Positions 21,866 through 28,319 of a stretch of DNA of 28,319 nt are shown here, piece by piece. The stretch is from CAZZIQ01 sp964654355 (GTDB lineage: Bacteria > Pseudomonadota > Gammaproteobacteria > GCF-002020875): positions 1 to 28,319 of the forward strand of contig CAZZIQ010000013.1 of the NCBI GenBank assembly GCA_964654355.1, read 5' to 3'. Both the position numbers and the translations under genes were made by a program. The number at the start of each line of letters is the position of its first letter. Position 1 is the first letter of the stretch. The notes under the pieces were generated by a model. The model was given only the letters and a program-made list of their open reading frames with translations, was not told where the DNA came from and did not search any database.

Positions 21866-23065
21866 ATGTGGCATGCCATTACGCGTTCGCTTCGTCATTC
21901 CAACTATCGCCGCTATTTTTCCGGACAGCTGGTTTCCCTGATTGGCTCACAGATGGCACAGGCTGCACAGGCCTGGCTGGTGTGGCGCTTGACCGAATCG
22001 GCTTTTTGGTTGGGGCTGACTCAATTTGCGATGTTGTTACCGATTCTGTTGTTCGGTCTGTATGGCGGTTCGCTCGCCGATCGGTTTCCACGGCGTTCGC
22101 TCATGTTTGTGACGCAAAGCTTGATGTTGGTACATGCCCTCGCACTCACCCTGTTGACCTTCAGCGGTCAAGTCGAAGCCATCCATGTGGTGGGTTTAGC
22201 GGTGTTCTTCGGTTTACTTAATGCGGTGGACATGCCGGTGCGTCAGGCTTTTCTCAGTGAGTTGGTGCCGCGTACAGAATTGGCTAATGCGGTTGGCTTG
22301 AACTCCAGCATGTTTAATTTTTCGCGTTTTGTCGGCCCAGCTATTGCCGGTGTGGTCATTGTGGCGGTTGGTGAGGCCAGTGTGTTTGCCTTGAACACCT
22401 TGACCTATCTTGCCGTGCTGTTGGCCTTGTGGTCCCTCCAGCTGCCGAAGACGGAACATCGCCAGCGCCCACACAGCCGTATTCGCGAGGGCTTGTTTTA
22501 TGTGTGGGAGAACCCGCCCCTGCGGCGGATGTTGCTGCATGTCGGGGCGATCAGCCTGATGGGTTCAAGTTTTGTAGTGTTGATGCCGTTGTTTGCAGCC
22601 GAGCGATTTGCTGGGGATGCCGACCTGATGGGCTGGTTGTTAGGTGCAGCGGGGCTTGGGTCGTTGCTGGGGGCGCTCAACTTGGCCCGTCATCAGCAAG
22701 ATGTGGATTTGTCCCTTTGGATTCAGCGCTTTGGTCGCATGGGCGCCATTGCCTTGTTGGGTTTTGCCGCGTTACCGCAACTCTGGACGGCATTGGGGCT
22801 GCTGGTCTTAACCGGTTTTTCTGTGACCACAGTGATCGCCAGCACGCACGCCTACTTTCAGGTGCGCGTGGATGATGCCTATCGTGGTCGGGTGATGGCC
22901 TTGTTCTCGGTGATGTTTGTGGGACTCATGCCGCTGGGCGGTATGCTCGCTGGAACGCTAGCCGAATATTGGCATGCGACCTGGACCGTCGTGAGCTTTG
23001 CCGTGATGGGTCTAGGTGTTTCGCTTTGGTACAGCTATGCGCGTTCGCGGGCAATGGCGCGATAG
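21866..23065 (+). CDS. MFS transporter (EntS-like exporter subfamily)
   Basis: A 12-helix inner-membrane protein of the major facilitator superfamily. The 399-residue product starts NYRRYFSGQLVSLIGSQMAQ, a common opening of the EntS/MFS_3 group that contains enterobactin and drug exporters. It has the loop 2-3 signature GGSLADRFPRRSLM (about residues 67-80) and a long cytoplasmic centre near QLPKTEHRQRPHSRIREG. The substrate cannot be read. The ribosome binding site before ATG 21866 is weak. Its last 31 bases overlap the end of the convergent purD gene, and no terminator separates them. Confidence 0.87.
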   Translation: MWHAITRSLRHSNYRRYFSGQLVSLIGSQMAQAAQAWLVWRLTESAFWLGLTQFAMLLPILLFGLYGGSLADRFPRRSLMFVTQSLMLVHALALTLLTFSGQVEAIHVVGLAVFFGLLNAVDMPVRQAFLSELVPRTELANAVGLNSSMFNFSRFVGPAIAGVVIVAVGEASVFALNTLTYLAVLLALWSLQLPKTEHRQRPHSRIREGLFYVWENPPLRRMLLHVGAISLMGSSFVVLMPLFAAERFAGDADLMGWLLGAAGLGSLLGALNLARHQQDVDLSLWIQRFGRMGAIALLGFAALPQLWTALGLLVLTGFSVTTVIASTHAYFQVRVDDAYRGRVMALFSVMFVGLMPLGGMLAGTLAEYWHATWTVVSFAVMGLGVSLWYSYARSRAMAR

Positions 23066-24336
23066 CCAATGTCGCGGCGCATAAAGCATCCGTGCCATTG
23101 AATCAGTTCGGCTACGGCATAGGCCTTGGCTTGGGCTTCCGCAACCGTATTGCCCAGTGCAGTTGCGCACAATACACGACCGCCGCTGGTTACGACGTCG
23201 CCTTGGGCATTGTTCGTTGTGCCGGCATGGAACACTTTCTGGGTGCCGTTGGCTGAAGCCGCATCCGCTGCATCGAGACCCGAGATGACATCGCCCTTGG
23301 CATAGTCGCTGGGATAACCACCGGCAGCGAGCACTACGCCGAGAGAGGCACGCGCATCCCAATGTGCATCCACTTCGTTGAGTCGGCCATCAAGCGCGGC
23401 ATCGCAGAGTTCGGTCAAATCACTTTGTAGGCGCAGCATGATCGGCTGGGTTTCTGGATCGCCAAAGCGGCAGTTGTACTCAATCACCTTCGGTGCGCCG
23501 GCAGCATCAATCATCAGTCCGGCATAGAGAAAGCCGGTGTAGGGATGGCCTTCGCTGGCCATGCCGTGCACGGTGGGCTCGATCACTTCGCGCAGGATGC
23601 GTGCATGCACTGCGGCGGTGACGACCGGCGCTGGGCTATACGCACCCATGCCTCCGGTATTCGGGCCGCTGTCGCCATCACCGACGCGTTTGTGATCTTG
23701 GCTAGTGGCCATGGGCAGAATATTTTTGCCATCGACCATGACGATGAAGCTGGCTTCTTCGCCTTCAAGAAACTCTTCAATGACGACGCGATGACCGGCT
23801 TCACCAAAGGCATTGCCAGCGAGCATGTCACGAATCGCGGCTTCGGCTTCGGCTTCGGTCATCGCGACAATGACGCCCTTGCCGGCTGCGAGACCATCGG
23901 CCTTGATCACAATCGGCGCGCCTTGTGCATTCAAATAGGCGAGCGCGGGATTAATTTCCGTAAAGGTTTGATACGCCGCTGTCGGGATGTGGTGACGCGC
24001 CAGAAAATCCTTGGTGAAGGCCTTGGAGCCTTCGAGCTGAGCTGCCGCTTGGCTTGGTCCGAAGCAACGCAGGCCCGCTGTCTGAAATCGATCAACGATG
24101 CCTGCGACCAAAGGGGCTTCAGGACCGACAATCGTAAGGTCAATGGTTTGTTCTTGTGCAAAAGCGAGTAGTGCGTCGATGTCTTCTGCGCCAATGGCGA
24201 CATTTTCTAGTTTGGTTTCGCGCGCGGTGCCGGCATTGCCCGGTGCGACATAGACAACCTCAACCCGCGTCGATTGCGCCGCCTTCCACGCCAACGCATG
24301 TTCGCGGCCACCGCCGCCAATGACCAAGACCTTCAT
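23035..24336 (-). CDS. purD: Phosphoribosylamine--glycine ligase (GAR synthetase)
   Basis: Second step of purine synthesis: phosphoribosylamine + glycine + ATP give glycinamide ribonucleotide. The 433-residue monofunctional protein has the N-domain opening MKVLVIGGGGREHALAW, then APGNAGTA and VGPEAPLVAGIVD. The ATP-grasp stretches include SKAFTKDFLARHHIPTA, KADGLAAGKGV and EYNCRFGDPETQ, which carries metal and ATP ligands. Length is typical. It is the last gene of purH-maoC-purD, beginning 2 bases after the MaoC stop, so it relies on translational coupling. Its end runs 31 bases into the opposing MFS gene. Confidence 0.97.
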   Translation of the reverse strand: MKVLVIGGGGREHALAWKAAQSTRVEVVYVAPGNAGTARETKLENVAIGAEDIDALLAFAQEQTIDLTIVGPEAPLVAGIVDRFQTAGLRCFGPSQAAAQLEGSKAFTKDFLARHHIPTAAYQTFTEINPALAYLNAQGAPIVIKADGLAAGKGVIVAMTEAEAEAAIRDMLAGNAFGEAGHRVVIEEFLEGEEASFIVMVDGKNILPMATSQDHKRVGDGDSGPNTGGMGAYSPAPVVTAAVHARILREVIEPTVHGMASEGHPYTGFLYAGLMIDAAGAPKVIEYNCRFGDPETQPIMLRLQSDLTELCDAALDGRLNEVDAHWDARASLGVVLAAGGYPSDYAKGDVISGLDAADAASANGTQKVFHAGTTNNAQGDVVTSGGRVLCATALGNTVAEAQAKAYAVAELIQWHGCFMRRDIGYRAIARERA

Positions 24337-24338
24337 GT

Positions 24339-24767
24339 TTAATCCAAATTTCGGAGGAGGGTAACTTCGCTGGTGCCACTGAGTACGGCCTTGCCAGCCG
24401 TGTTAGTGATTTCGCCGGTGAGATAAATGCGTTCTTTGTCGAGGTCGAGCGCGGTAATGCGCATGCATGCGCGTACGGTCTCATTCATGTACACCGCCCG
24501 CAGAAAGGTTAGATTCTGTCCAATATAGATGCTGCCGGGGCCCGGTAGTCGTGTCCCTATTAGCGTTGAGAACAGGGAGGCGGTGAGCATGCCATGCACG
24601 ATGGGTTGTTTGAAAAAAGTGCGGGCGGCGAAATCTGCATCCAGATGCAGCGGCTGATTGTCGCCACAGAGTGCGGCGAAGTGCGCTACATCTTCTGCTG
24701 AGAAGGTATGTTCGAGGCAGGCCTCTTGGCCAACCGCGAGGTCTTTCCATTGTGTGATCGTAGTCAT
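24339..24767 (-). CDS. MaoC-like (R)-specific enoyl-CoA hydratase family protein
   Basis: Hot-dog-fold proteins of this family hydrate trans-2-enoyl-CoA to (R)-3-hydroxyacyl-CoA or related thioesters. The 142-residue product has the hydratase signature: the catalytic pair Asp36 and His41 in CGDNQPLHLD, then FKQPIVHGMLTASLFSTLIGT and PGSIYIGQNLTFLRAV. This is closest to PhaJ-type hydratases, so a role in fatty-acid or polyhydroxyalkanoate metabolism is possible. It sits tightly between purH (3 bases) and purD (2 bases) on one transcript, a setting with no obvious metabolic link. The substrate is unknown. Confidence 0.88.
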   Translation of the reverse strand: MTTITQWKDLAVGQEACLEHTFSAEDVAHFAALCGDNQPLHLDADFAARTFFKQPIVHGMLTASLFSTLIGTRLPGPGSIYIGQNLTFLRAVYMNETVRACMRITALDLDKERIYLTGEITNTAGKAVLSGTSEVTLLRNLD

Positions 24768-24770
24768 GTT

Positions 24771-26339
24771 TTAGTGGCGGAAATGACGCATGCCAGTGAA
24801 GACCATGGCCATGCCATGTTCGTCTGCAGCTTTGATTACTTCCTCATCGCGCATGGAGCCGCCCGGCTGGATTACCGCGGCGATGCCCGCGGCGGCGGCG
24901 GAGTCGATGCCATCACGGAAGGGGAAGAAGGCATCCGATGCCATCACCGATCCAGCAACCGTAAGTCCAGCGTGATCGGCTTTGATGCCGGCGATACGGG
25001 CAGAGTTCACGCGGCTCATCTGGCCAGCACCGACACCAATGGTCATGCCGTCTTTGCCGTAGACGATGGCGTTGGATTTAACGTACTTGGCGACGCGCCA
25101 GCTAAATAGCAGGTCACGCATTTCATCTTCGCTCGGCTGGCGTGTGCTCACAACCTTGAGTTCGTTGTAGAGCGCGAGATCAGCGTCTTGCACCAACAAG
25201 CCACCGGTGACGCGTTTGAAATCCATGCGTGTGCCAGATTCGGCGGTCCAAGCGCCGCAAGCCAGCAGACGAACATTCTTCTTCTCTGCAACGATGGCTT
25301 CGGCATCGGCATCTACACCCGGAGCGATGATCACCTCAACGAACTGGCGCTCAATGATGGCTTTCGCGGTCGCAGCATCGAGGGGTTGGTTGAAGGCGAT
25401 GATCCCGCCAAACGCAGACTCCGGGTCTGTGGCATAGGCGCGATCATAGGCGCTGAGCAAATCGCTGCCGATTGCGACGCCACATGGATTGGCATGCTTA
25501 ACGATGACGCAGGCTGGACCTTCATTGAATTGTTTAACGCATTCCAGCGCCGCATCGGTGTCAGCAATGTTGTTGTACGACAATTCCTTGCCTTGCCGCT
25601 GACGCGCACTGGCGACACTGGCTTCTGTATTGTTGGCTTCGATATAGAAAGCCGCACTCTGATGCGGGTTCTCTCCGTAGCGCATGCCTTGCACATGGAT
25701 GTATTGCAAGTTGAGCGTGCGCGCGAAATCGCGTTGCTGGCCGTTGAGGTCGGTCTTGCCCAGCCAGTTGGCGATCATGCCATCGTAGCGTGCGGTGTGT
25801 TCAAAGGTTTTCACGGCAAGGCGATAGCGTGTCTCGTGGGACAGGTGGCCATTCTTGAGCTCGGTAAGTACGTCCGCGTAGTCGCTGCTATCAACCACTA
25901 CGGCAACATCCCGATGATTCTTCGCTGCCGAGCGCAGCATGGTTGGGCCGCCGATATCGATATTTTCAATCGCGTCTTCCAGAGACACATCCGGCTTCGC
26001 CACAGTCGCTTCAAACGGATAGAGGTTCACCACGACCAGATCAATTGGCTGAATGCCATGCTGTTCCATCACCGCATCATCCGTACCGCGACGACCGAGC
26101 AGGCCACCATGAATTTTCGGATGCAGCGTTTTGACACGACCATCCATCATTTCCGGGAAGCCGGTGTAGTCGGACACTTCGGTGACAGCGACACCGCTCT
26201 CGGCAAGCAGCTTGGCCGTGCCACCGGTACTCAAAATCTCGACGCCGAGCGCGGCTAACGCTTGGGCGAAATCGACGATTCCGCTCTTATCAGAAACGCT
26301 GATCAGTGCGCGACGCACCGGACGATCGGTAGCAGACAT
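24771..26339 (-). CDS. purH: Bifunctional AICAR formyltransferase / IMP cyclohydrolase
   Basis: It performs the last two steps of purine synthesis, from AICAR through FAICAR to IMP. The 522-residue product has the N-terminal IMP cyclohydrolase domain (DKSGIVDFAQALAALG, VKTLHPKIHGGLLGRR). The C-terminal transformylase domain has KHANPCGVAIG with its catalytic Lys-His, FGGIIAFNQPLD and SDAFFPFRDGID. I start it at ATG 26339, with AGGAAG 7 bases upstream; a TTG codon directly before it is unlikely. It is the first gene of purH-maoC-purD and follows fis by 84 bases that include an inverted repeat. Codon third positions are C-rich. Confidence 0.97.
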   Translation of the reverse strand: MSATDRPVRRALISVSDKSGIVDFAQALAALGVEILSTGGTAKLLAESGVAVTEVSDYTGFPEMMDGRVKTLHPKIHGGLLGRRGTDDAVMEQHGIQPIDLVVVNLYPFEATVAKPDVSLEDAIENIDIGGPTMLRSAAKNHRDVAVVVDSSDYADVLTELKNGHLSHETRYRLAVKTFEHTARYDGMIANWLGKTDLNGQQRDFARTLNLQYIHVQGMRYGENPHQSAAFYIEANNTEASVASARQRQGKELSYNNIADTDAALECVKQFNEGPACVIVKHANPCGVAIGSDLLSAYDRAYATDPESAFGGIIAFNQPLDAATAKAIIERQFVEVIIAPGVDADAEAIVAEKKNVRLLACGAWTAESGTRMDFKRVTGGLLVQDADLALYNELKVVSTRQPSEDEMRDLLFSWRVAKYVKSNAIVYGKDGMTIGVGAGQMSRVNSARIAGIKADHAGLTVAGSVMASDAFFPFRDGIDSAAAAGIAAVIQPGGSMRDEEVIKAADEHGMAMVFTGMRHFRH

Positions 26340-26379
26340 CAAAAACTTCCTGAAGGTGCGCGAGGCGCAGTGAGAATTG

Positions 26380-26410
26380 AAGGTTTAAAAAAGTGAAGCC
26401 GGTAAACCTT
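26380..26410. repeat. Inverted repeat between fis and purH
   Basis: AAGGTTTA (26380-26387) and TAAACCTT (26403-26410) are perfect 8-bp arms around 15 bases. On the minus strand no T-run follows the second arm, so it is not a standard terminator. It could be an operator or an RNA hairpin in front of purH. Confidence 0.45.
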
Positions 26411-26423
26411 AAGCAAGCAAGAC

Positions 26424-26723
26424 TCAATCAAGGAGTCCATGTGTGCGCAGTTTCTTGCGCAAGGTGTTGCGATTGATGCCGAGCACATCGGCGGCTTTGC
26501 ATTGATTGCCACCGACAAATTCCATCACGCGGATCAAGAGCGGACGTTCTGCTTCACCAAGAATGCGCTCGTGCAAACTGGTGGGTGCCTTGTGGCCATT
26601 GATTGCGGCGAAATAGTCGCGCAGGTTGCGGTCAACGCATTCCGCGATGGTTTCGGAGGAGGTGGCCGTAGTCTTGCTTGGGCTTGCGAGGTTGGGCTGG
26701 GATGAAGTTTGTGCAGTTGTCAT
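26424..26723 (-). CDS. fis: DNA-binding protein Fis
   Basis: A nucleoid protein and transcription regulator that bends DNA and activates rRNA and other growth-linked promoters. From ATG 26723 the product is 99 residues, the normal Fis size. The N-terminal part (1-25) is variable and Ser/Thr-rich. The core runs from VDRNLRDYFAAINGH, and the C-terminal helix-turn-helix (about 74-95) reads NQCKAADVLGINRNTLRKKLRTHGL, the Fis/NtrC-type motif. The frame stays open to 26786, but that would overlap dusB and add unrelated residues. No clear ribosome binding site is visible; it starts 25 bases after the dusB stop, as in the conserved dusB-fis operon. Confidence 0.95.
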   Translation of the reverse strand: MTTAQTSSQPNLASPSKTTATSSETIAECVDRNLRDYFAAINGHKAPTSLHERILGEAERPLLIRVMEFVGGNQCKAADVLGINRNTLRKKLRTHGLLD

Positions 26724-26748
26724 AGGGTAGAAGAAAAGTAAAAGGGGC

Positions 26749-27735
26749 TCACGCCGCAAGTGCGCGACGATCGAGGAGTTCTTCAAAGAATTCGTTCACC
26801 ATGCGGCGTTGGGTTGCCGCATCTTCCACGCGATTTACGATTTGGCGGAAGGCCGCGCCATGTGGCTGTCCTTTGCTGTACCAACTGATGTGTTTGCGCG
26901 CGACGCGCACGCCGGCGTATTCGCCATAAAACGCGTACAAGTTGTCGAGATGTTCGGTGAGCAGTTGTTGGATTTCTTCGATGCTTGGATCCGGCAAGTG
27001 CTCGCCGGTCGCAAAGTAGTGCAGCACCTGATTAAAAATCCACGGACGACCCTGCGCGGCGCGGCCGATCATGATGGCATCCACGCCAGTCTGTTCGAGT
27101 ACTGCTTTGGCCTTCTCTGGCGTGGTGATGTCGCCATTGGCAATCACCGGGATCGATACCGCTTGTTTCACCGCGGCGATGGTGTCGTACTCGGCATCGC
27201 CCGTGTAGGCGTCGGCCCGGGTTCGACCATGAATAGCGAGGGCCTGAATGCCAGCGCTTTCGGCGATCTTGGCAATGGTCGGCGCGTTGCGGTGCTCGCG
27301 ATCCCATCCGGTACGGATTTTCAGAGTCACCGGCACATCCACCGCGCCGACCACTGCGTCGAGAATCTCCCCAACCAGAGTTTCGTTCTGTAGCAGGGCG
27401 GAGCCGGCGGCAACATTGCACACTTTCTTCGCCGGGCAGCCCATATTGATGTCGATGATTTGCGCACCTTGATCGGCGTTGTAGCGCGCCGCTTGGGCCA
27501 TCATCTGCGGATCAGCACCCATGATTTGCACGGAACGTGGCTCCGACTCACCGGCATGATCCGCACGACGCTTGGTCTTCTCGCTGCCCCATAGGAGCGA
27601 GTTAGACGACACCATCTCCGAGACCGCGAGTCCGGCGCCAAGGCGACGACACAGCTGACGGAACGGGCGATCAGTGACGCCAGCCATGGGCGCCAAGATC
27701 AGATTGTTCGGCAGTGAGTAAGGCCCGATGCGCAT
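26749..27735 (-). CDS. dusB: tRNA-dihydrouridine synthase B
   Basis: A flavoenzyme that reduces uridine (position 17 in E. coli) to dihydrouridine in tRNA using NADPH. From ATG 27735 the product is 328 residues, the usual size. It shows the FMN-binding opening NNLILAPMAGVTDRPFR, the catalytic Cys100 in NMGCPAKKV, KIRTGWDREH, IHGRTR and the FMN-phosphate segments IPVIANGDI and IGRAAQGRPWIF. The frame continues to 27858, but the extra residues do not match the family. dusB heads the dusB-fis operon, the usual arrangement in gammaproteobacteria, and diverges from the cupin gene. Confidence 0.96.
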   Translation of the reverse strand: MRIGPYSLPNNLILAPMAGVTDRPFRQLCRRLGAGLAVSEMVSSNSLLWGSEKTKRRADHAGESEPRSVQIMGADPQMMAQAARYNADQGAQIIDINMGCPAKKVCNVAAGSALLQNETLVGEILDAVVGAVDVPVTLKIRTGWDREHRNAPTIAKIAESAGIQALAIHGRTRADAYTGDAEYDTIAAVKQAVSIPVIANGDITTPEKAKAVLEQTGVDAIMIGRAAQGRPWIFNQVLHYFATGEHLPDPSIEEIQQLLTEHLDNLYAFYGEYAGVRVARKHISWYSKGQPHGAAFRQIVNRVEDAATQRRMVNEFFEELLDRRALAA

Positions 27736-27823
27736 GAGTGTTTCGCAGTCTCCAGTGAATGACACGGCGCGCGACAGACTGAGACGGCAGCGCGAGCATT
27801 CTGGGTTGCTGAAAAGGTGGGCA

Positions 27824-27852
27824 ATGATACCCAGTCGGGCGAGGGGACGAAA
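27824..27852 (-). promoter_or_regulatory. Possible promoter of dusB-fis
   Basis: On the minus strand, TATCAT (27824-27829) lies 17 bases downstream of a weak -35, TTTCGT (27847-27852), and is followed by a GC-rich stretch. The leader would be about 80 bases. The match is modest. Confidence 0.3.
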
Positions 27853-27913
27853 GCACATTTCTTTGTATGTGCCGCACTCGCAGTAACTTCTTGAATTCCG
27901 TTAGGCTAGACCG

Positions 27914-28303
27914 ATGAAAACACCCAAAATCCAACACAACAGCGAAGCATCGGAATATTTTTTCGATGAAGGATGCTTCATTAATGAATGGTGGAATCGT
28001 TCAGAGGATGAGGCCTTATCGATTGCGCGTGCGCGGGTTGCGCCGAGTGAGACCACGCATTGGCATTGCCTGAAAAACAGCGTCGAACGCTATGTGATTC
28101 TGAGCGGCGAAGGGCTGGTCGAAGTCGGTGAGCTTGCGCCCACACTCGTGAAACCCGGCGATGTCGTCGTGATTCCCGCCGACGTGCGTCAGCGCATTCA
28201 CAATAACGGCACCGAAGATCTGGTGTTTTTGGCGCTGTGTACGCCGCGCTTCCAGCCGGAGAACTATGTGGATTTGGAGCGGGAGCTCGCCGAGCCGTCT
28301 TAA
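27914..28303 (+). CDS. Cupin-domain protein
   Basis: A small single-domain cupin, 129 residues. Motif 1 contains THWH (His49, His51), Glu58 and G-E-G at 65-67; motif 2 is PGDVVVIPADVRQRIHN with His96. These are the metal ligands expected for a cupin, so a bound metal is likely. The rest shows no attached domain, and the substrate is unknown: cupins of this size include sugar epimerase-like, dioxygenase-like and storage forms. No signal peptide is seen, so it is cytoplasmic. It diverges from dusB across 178 bases; TAGGCTAG stands before the ATG as a weak ribosome binding site. The gene ends 16 bases before the window end. Confidence 0.85.
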   Translation: MKTPKIQHNSEASEYFFDEGCFINEWWNRSEDEALSIARARVAPSETTHWHCLKNSVERYVILSGEGLVEVGELAPTLVKPGDVVVIPADVRQRIHNNGTEDLVFLALCTPRFQPENYVDLERELAEPS

Positions 28304-28319
28304 CGCAGTCGCATTGCGT

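Noticed and set aside
25188..26258. A 356-codon open frame on + opposite purH
   Set aside because: It mirrors the clearly real purH, has no ribosome binding site and its translation matches no family; such mirror frames are common in GC-rich genes. The long frames opposite the acetolactate synthase gene (12047-12994, 12127-12834) were rejected for the same reason.
1..28319. Mobile elements, prophage, CRISPR or defence genes
   Set aside because: No transposase, integrase, phage structural, Cas or toxin-antitoxin motif was recognised, and apart from the DnaA-box pair no repeated array was seen.

Overview
The window reads as ordinary chromosome from a non-enteric gammaproteobacterium of moderate-to-high GC. 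The evidence is the set of gammaproteobacterial hallmarks (RfaH, a dusB-fis pair, cytochromes c4 and c5, type II homoserine kinase next to a DUF2782 protein) and the order thrB - DUF2782 - polA - engB - cytochrome c5 - cytochrome c4 - dsbA. As I recall it, that order matches the Pseudomonas polA neighbourhood. Species cannot be named from this sequence. No phage, insertion sequence, CRISPR array or defence island was seen.

Layout. 1-4000: the tail of a probable M48 peptidase and hemE on +, then rfaH, adk and a fructosamine-kinase-family gene on -. 3987-4547: the only long gene-free stretch, partly AT-rich, with two copies of a 30-33 bp repeat built from DnaA-box-like 9-mers in fixed geometry. 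4548-12000: thrB and DUF2782 (-), polA (+), engB (-), cytochromes c5 and c4 (+), a cyclic-nucleotide-binding-domain protein (-) and dsbA (+). 11960-16550: an AlsS-like acetolactate synthase overlapping dsbA, birA, coaX, tRNA-Thr(UGU), a small unknown protein and a SPOR lipoprotein, all +. 16620-23065: typA, then an AEC permease and a thioredoxin/HEAT fusion (-) divergent from a soluble PDC-sensor protein (+), a DUF302 protein (-) and an MFS exporter (+). 23035-28303: a minus-strand block dusB-fis and purH-maoC-purD, then a cupin gene (+).

Most genes are housekeeping: haem synthesis (hemE), adenylate balance (adk), threonine (thrB), DNA repair (polA), ribosome assembly and translation (engB, typA, dusB, tRNA-Thr), periplasmic electron transfer and disulfide formation (c4, c5, dsbA), cofactors (birA, coaX) and purines (purH, purD). 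Less standard content lies in the DnaA-box repeats, the coaX/tRNA overlap, the thioredoxin/HEAT - AEC - PDC cluster, and a MaoC hydratase placed between purH and purD. I see no clear new multi-gene system. The repeat pair at 4088-4320 is the best candidate for something undescribed.
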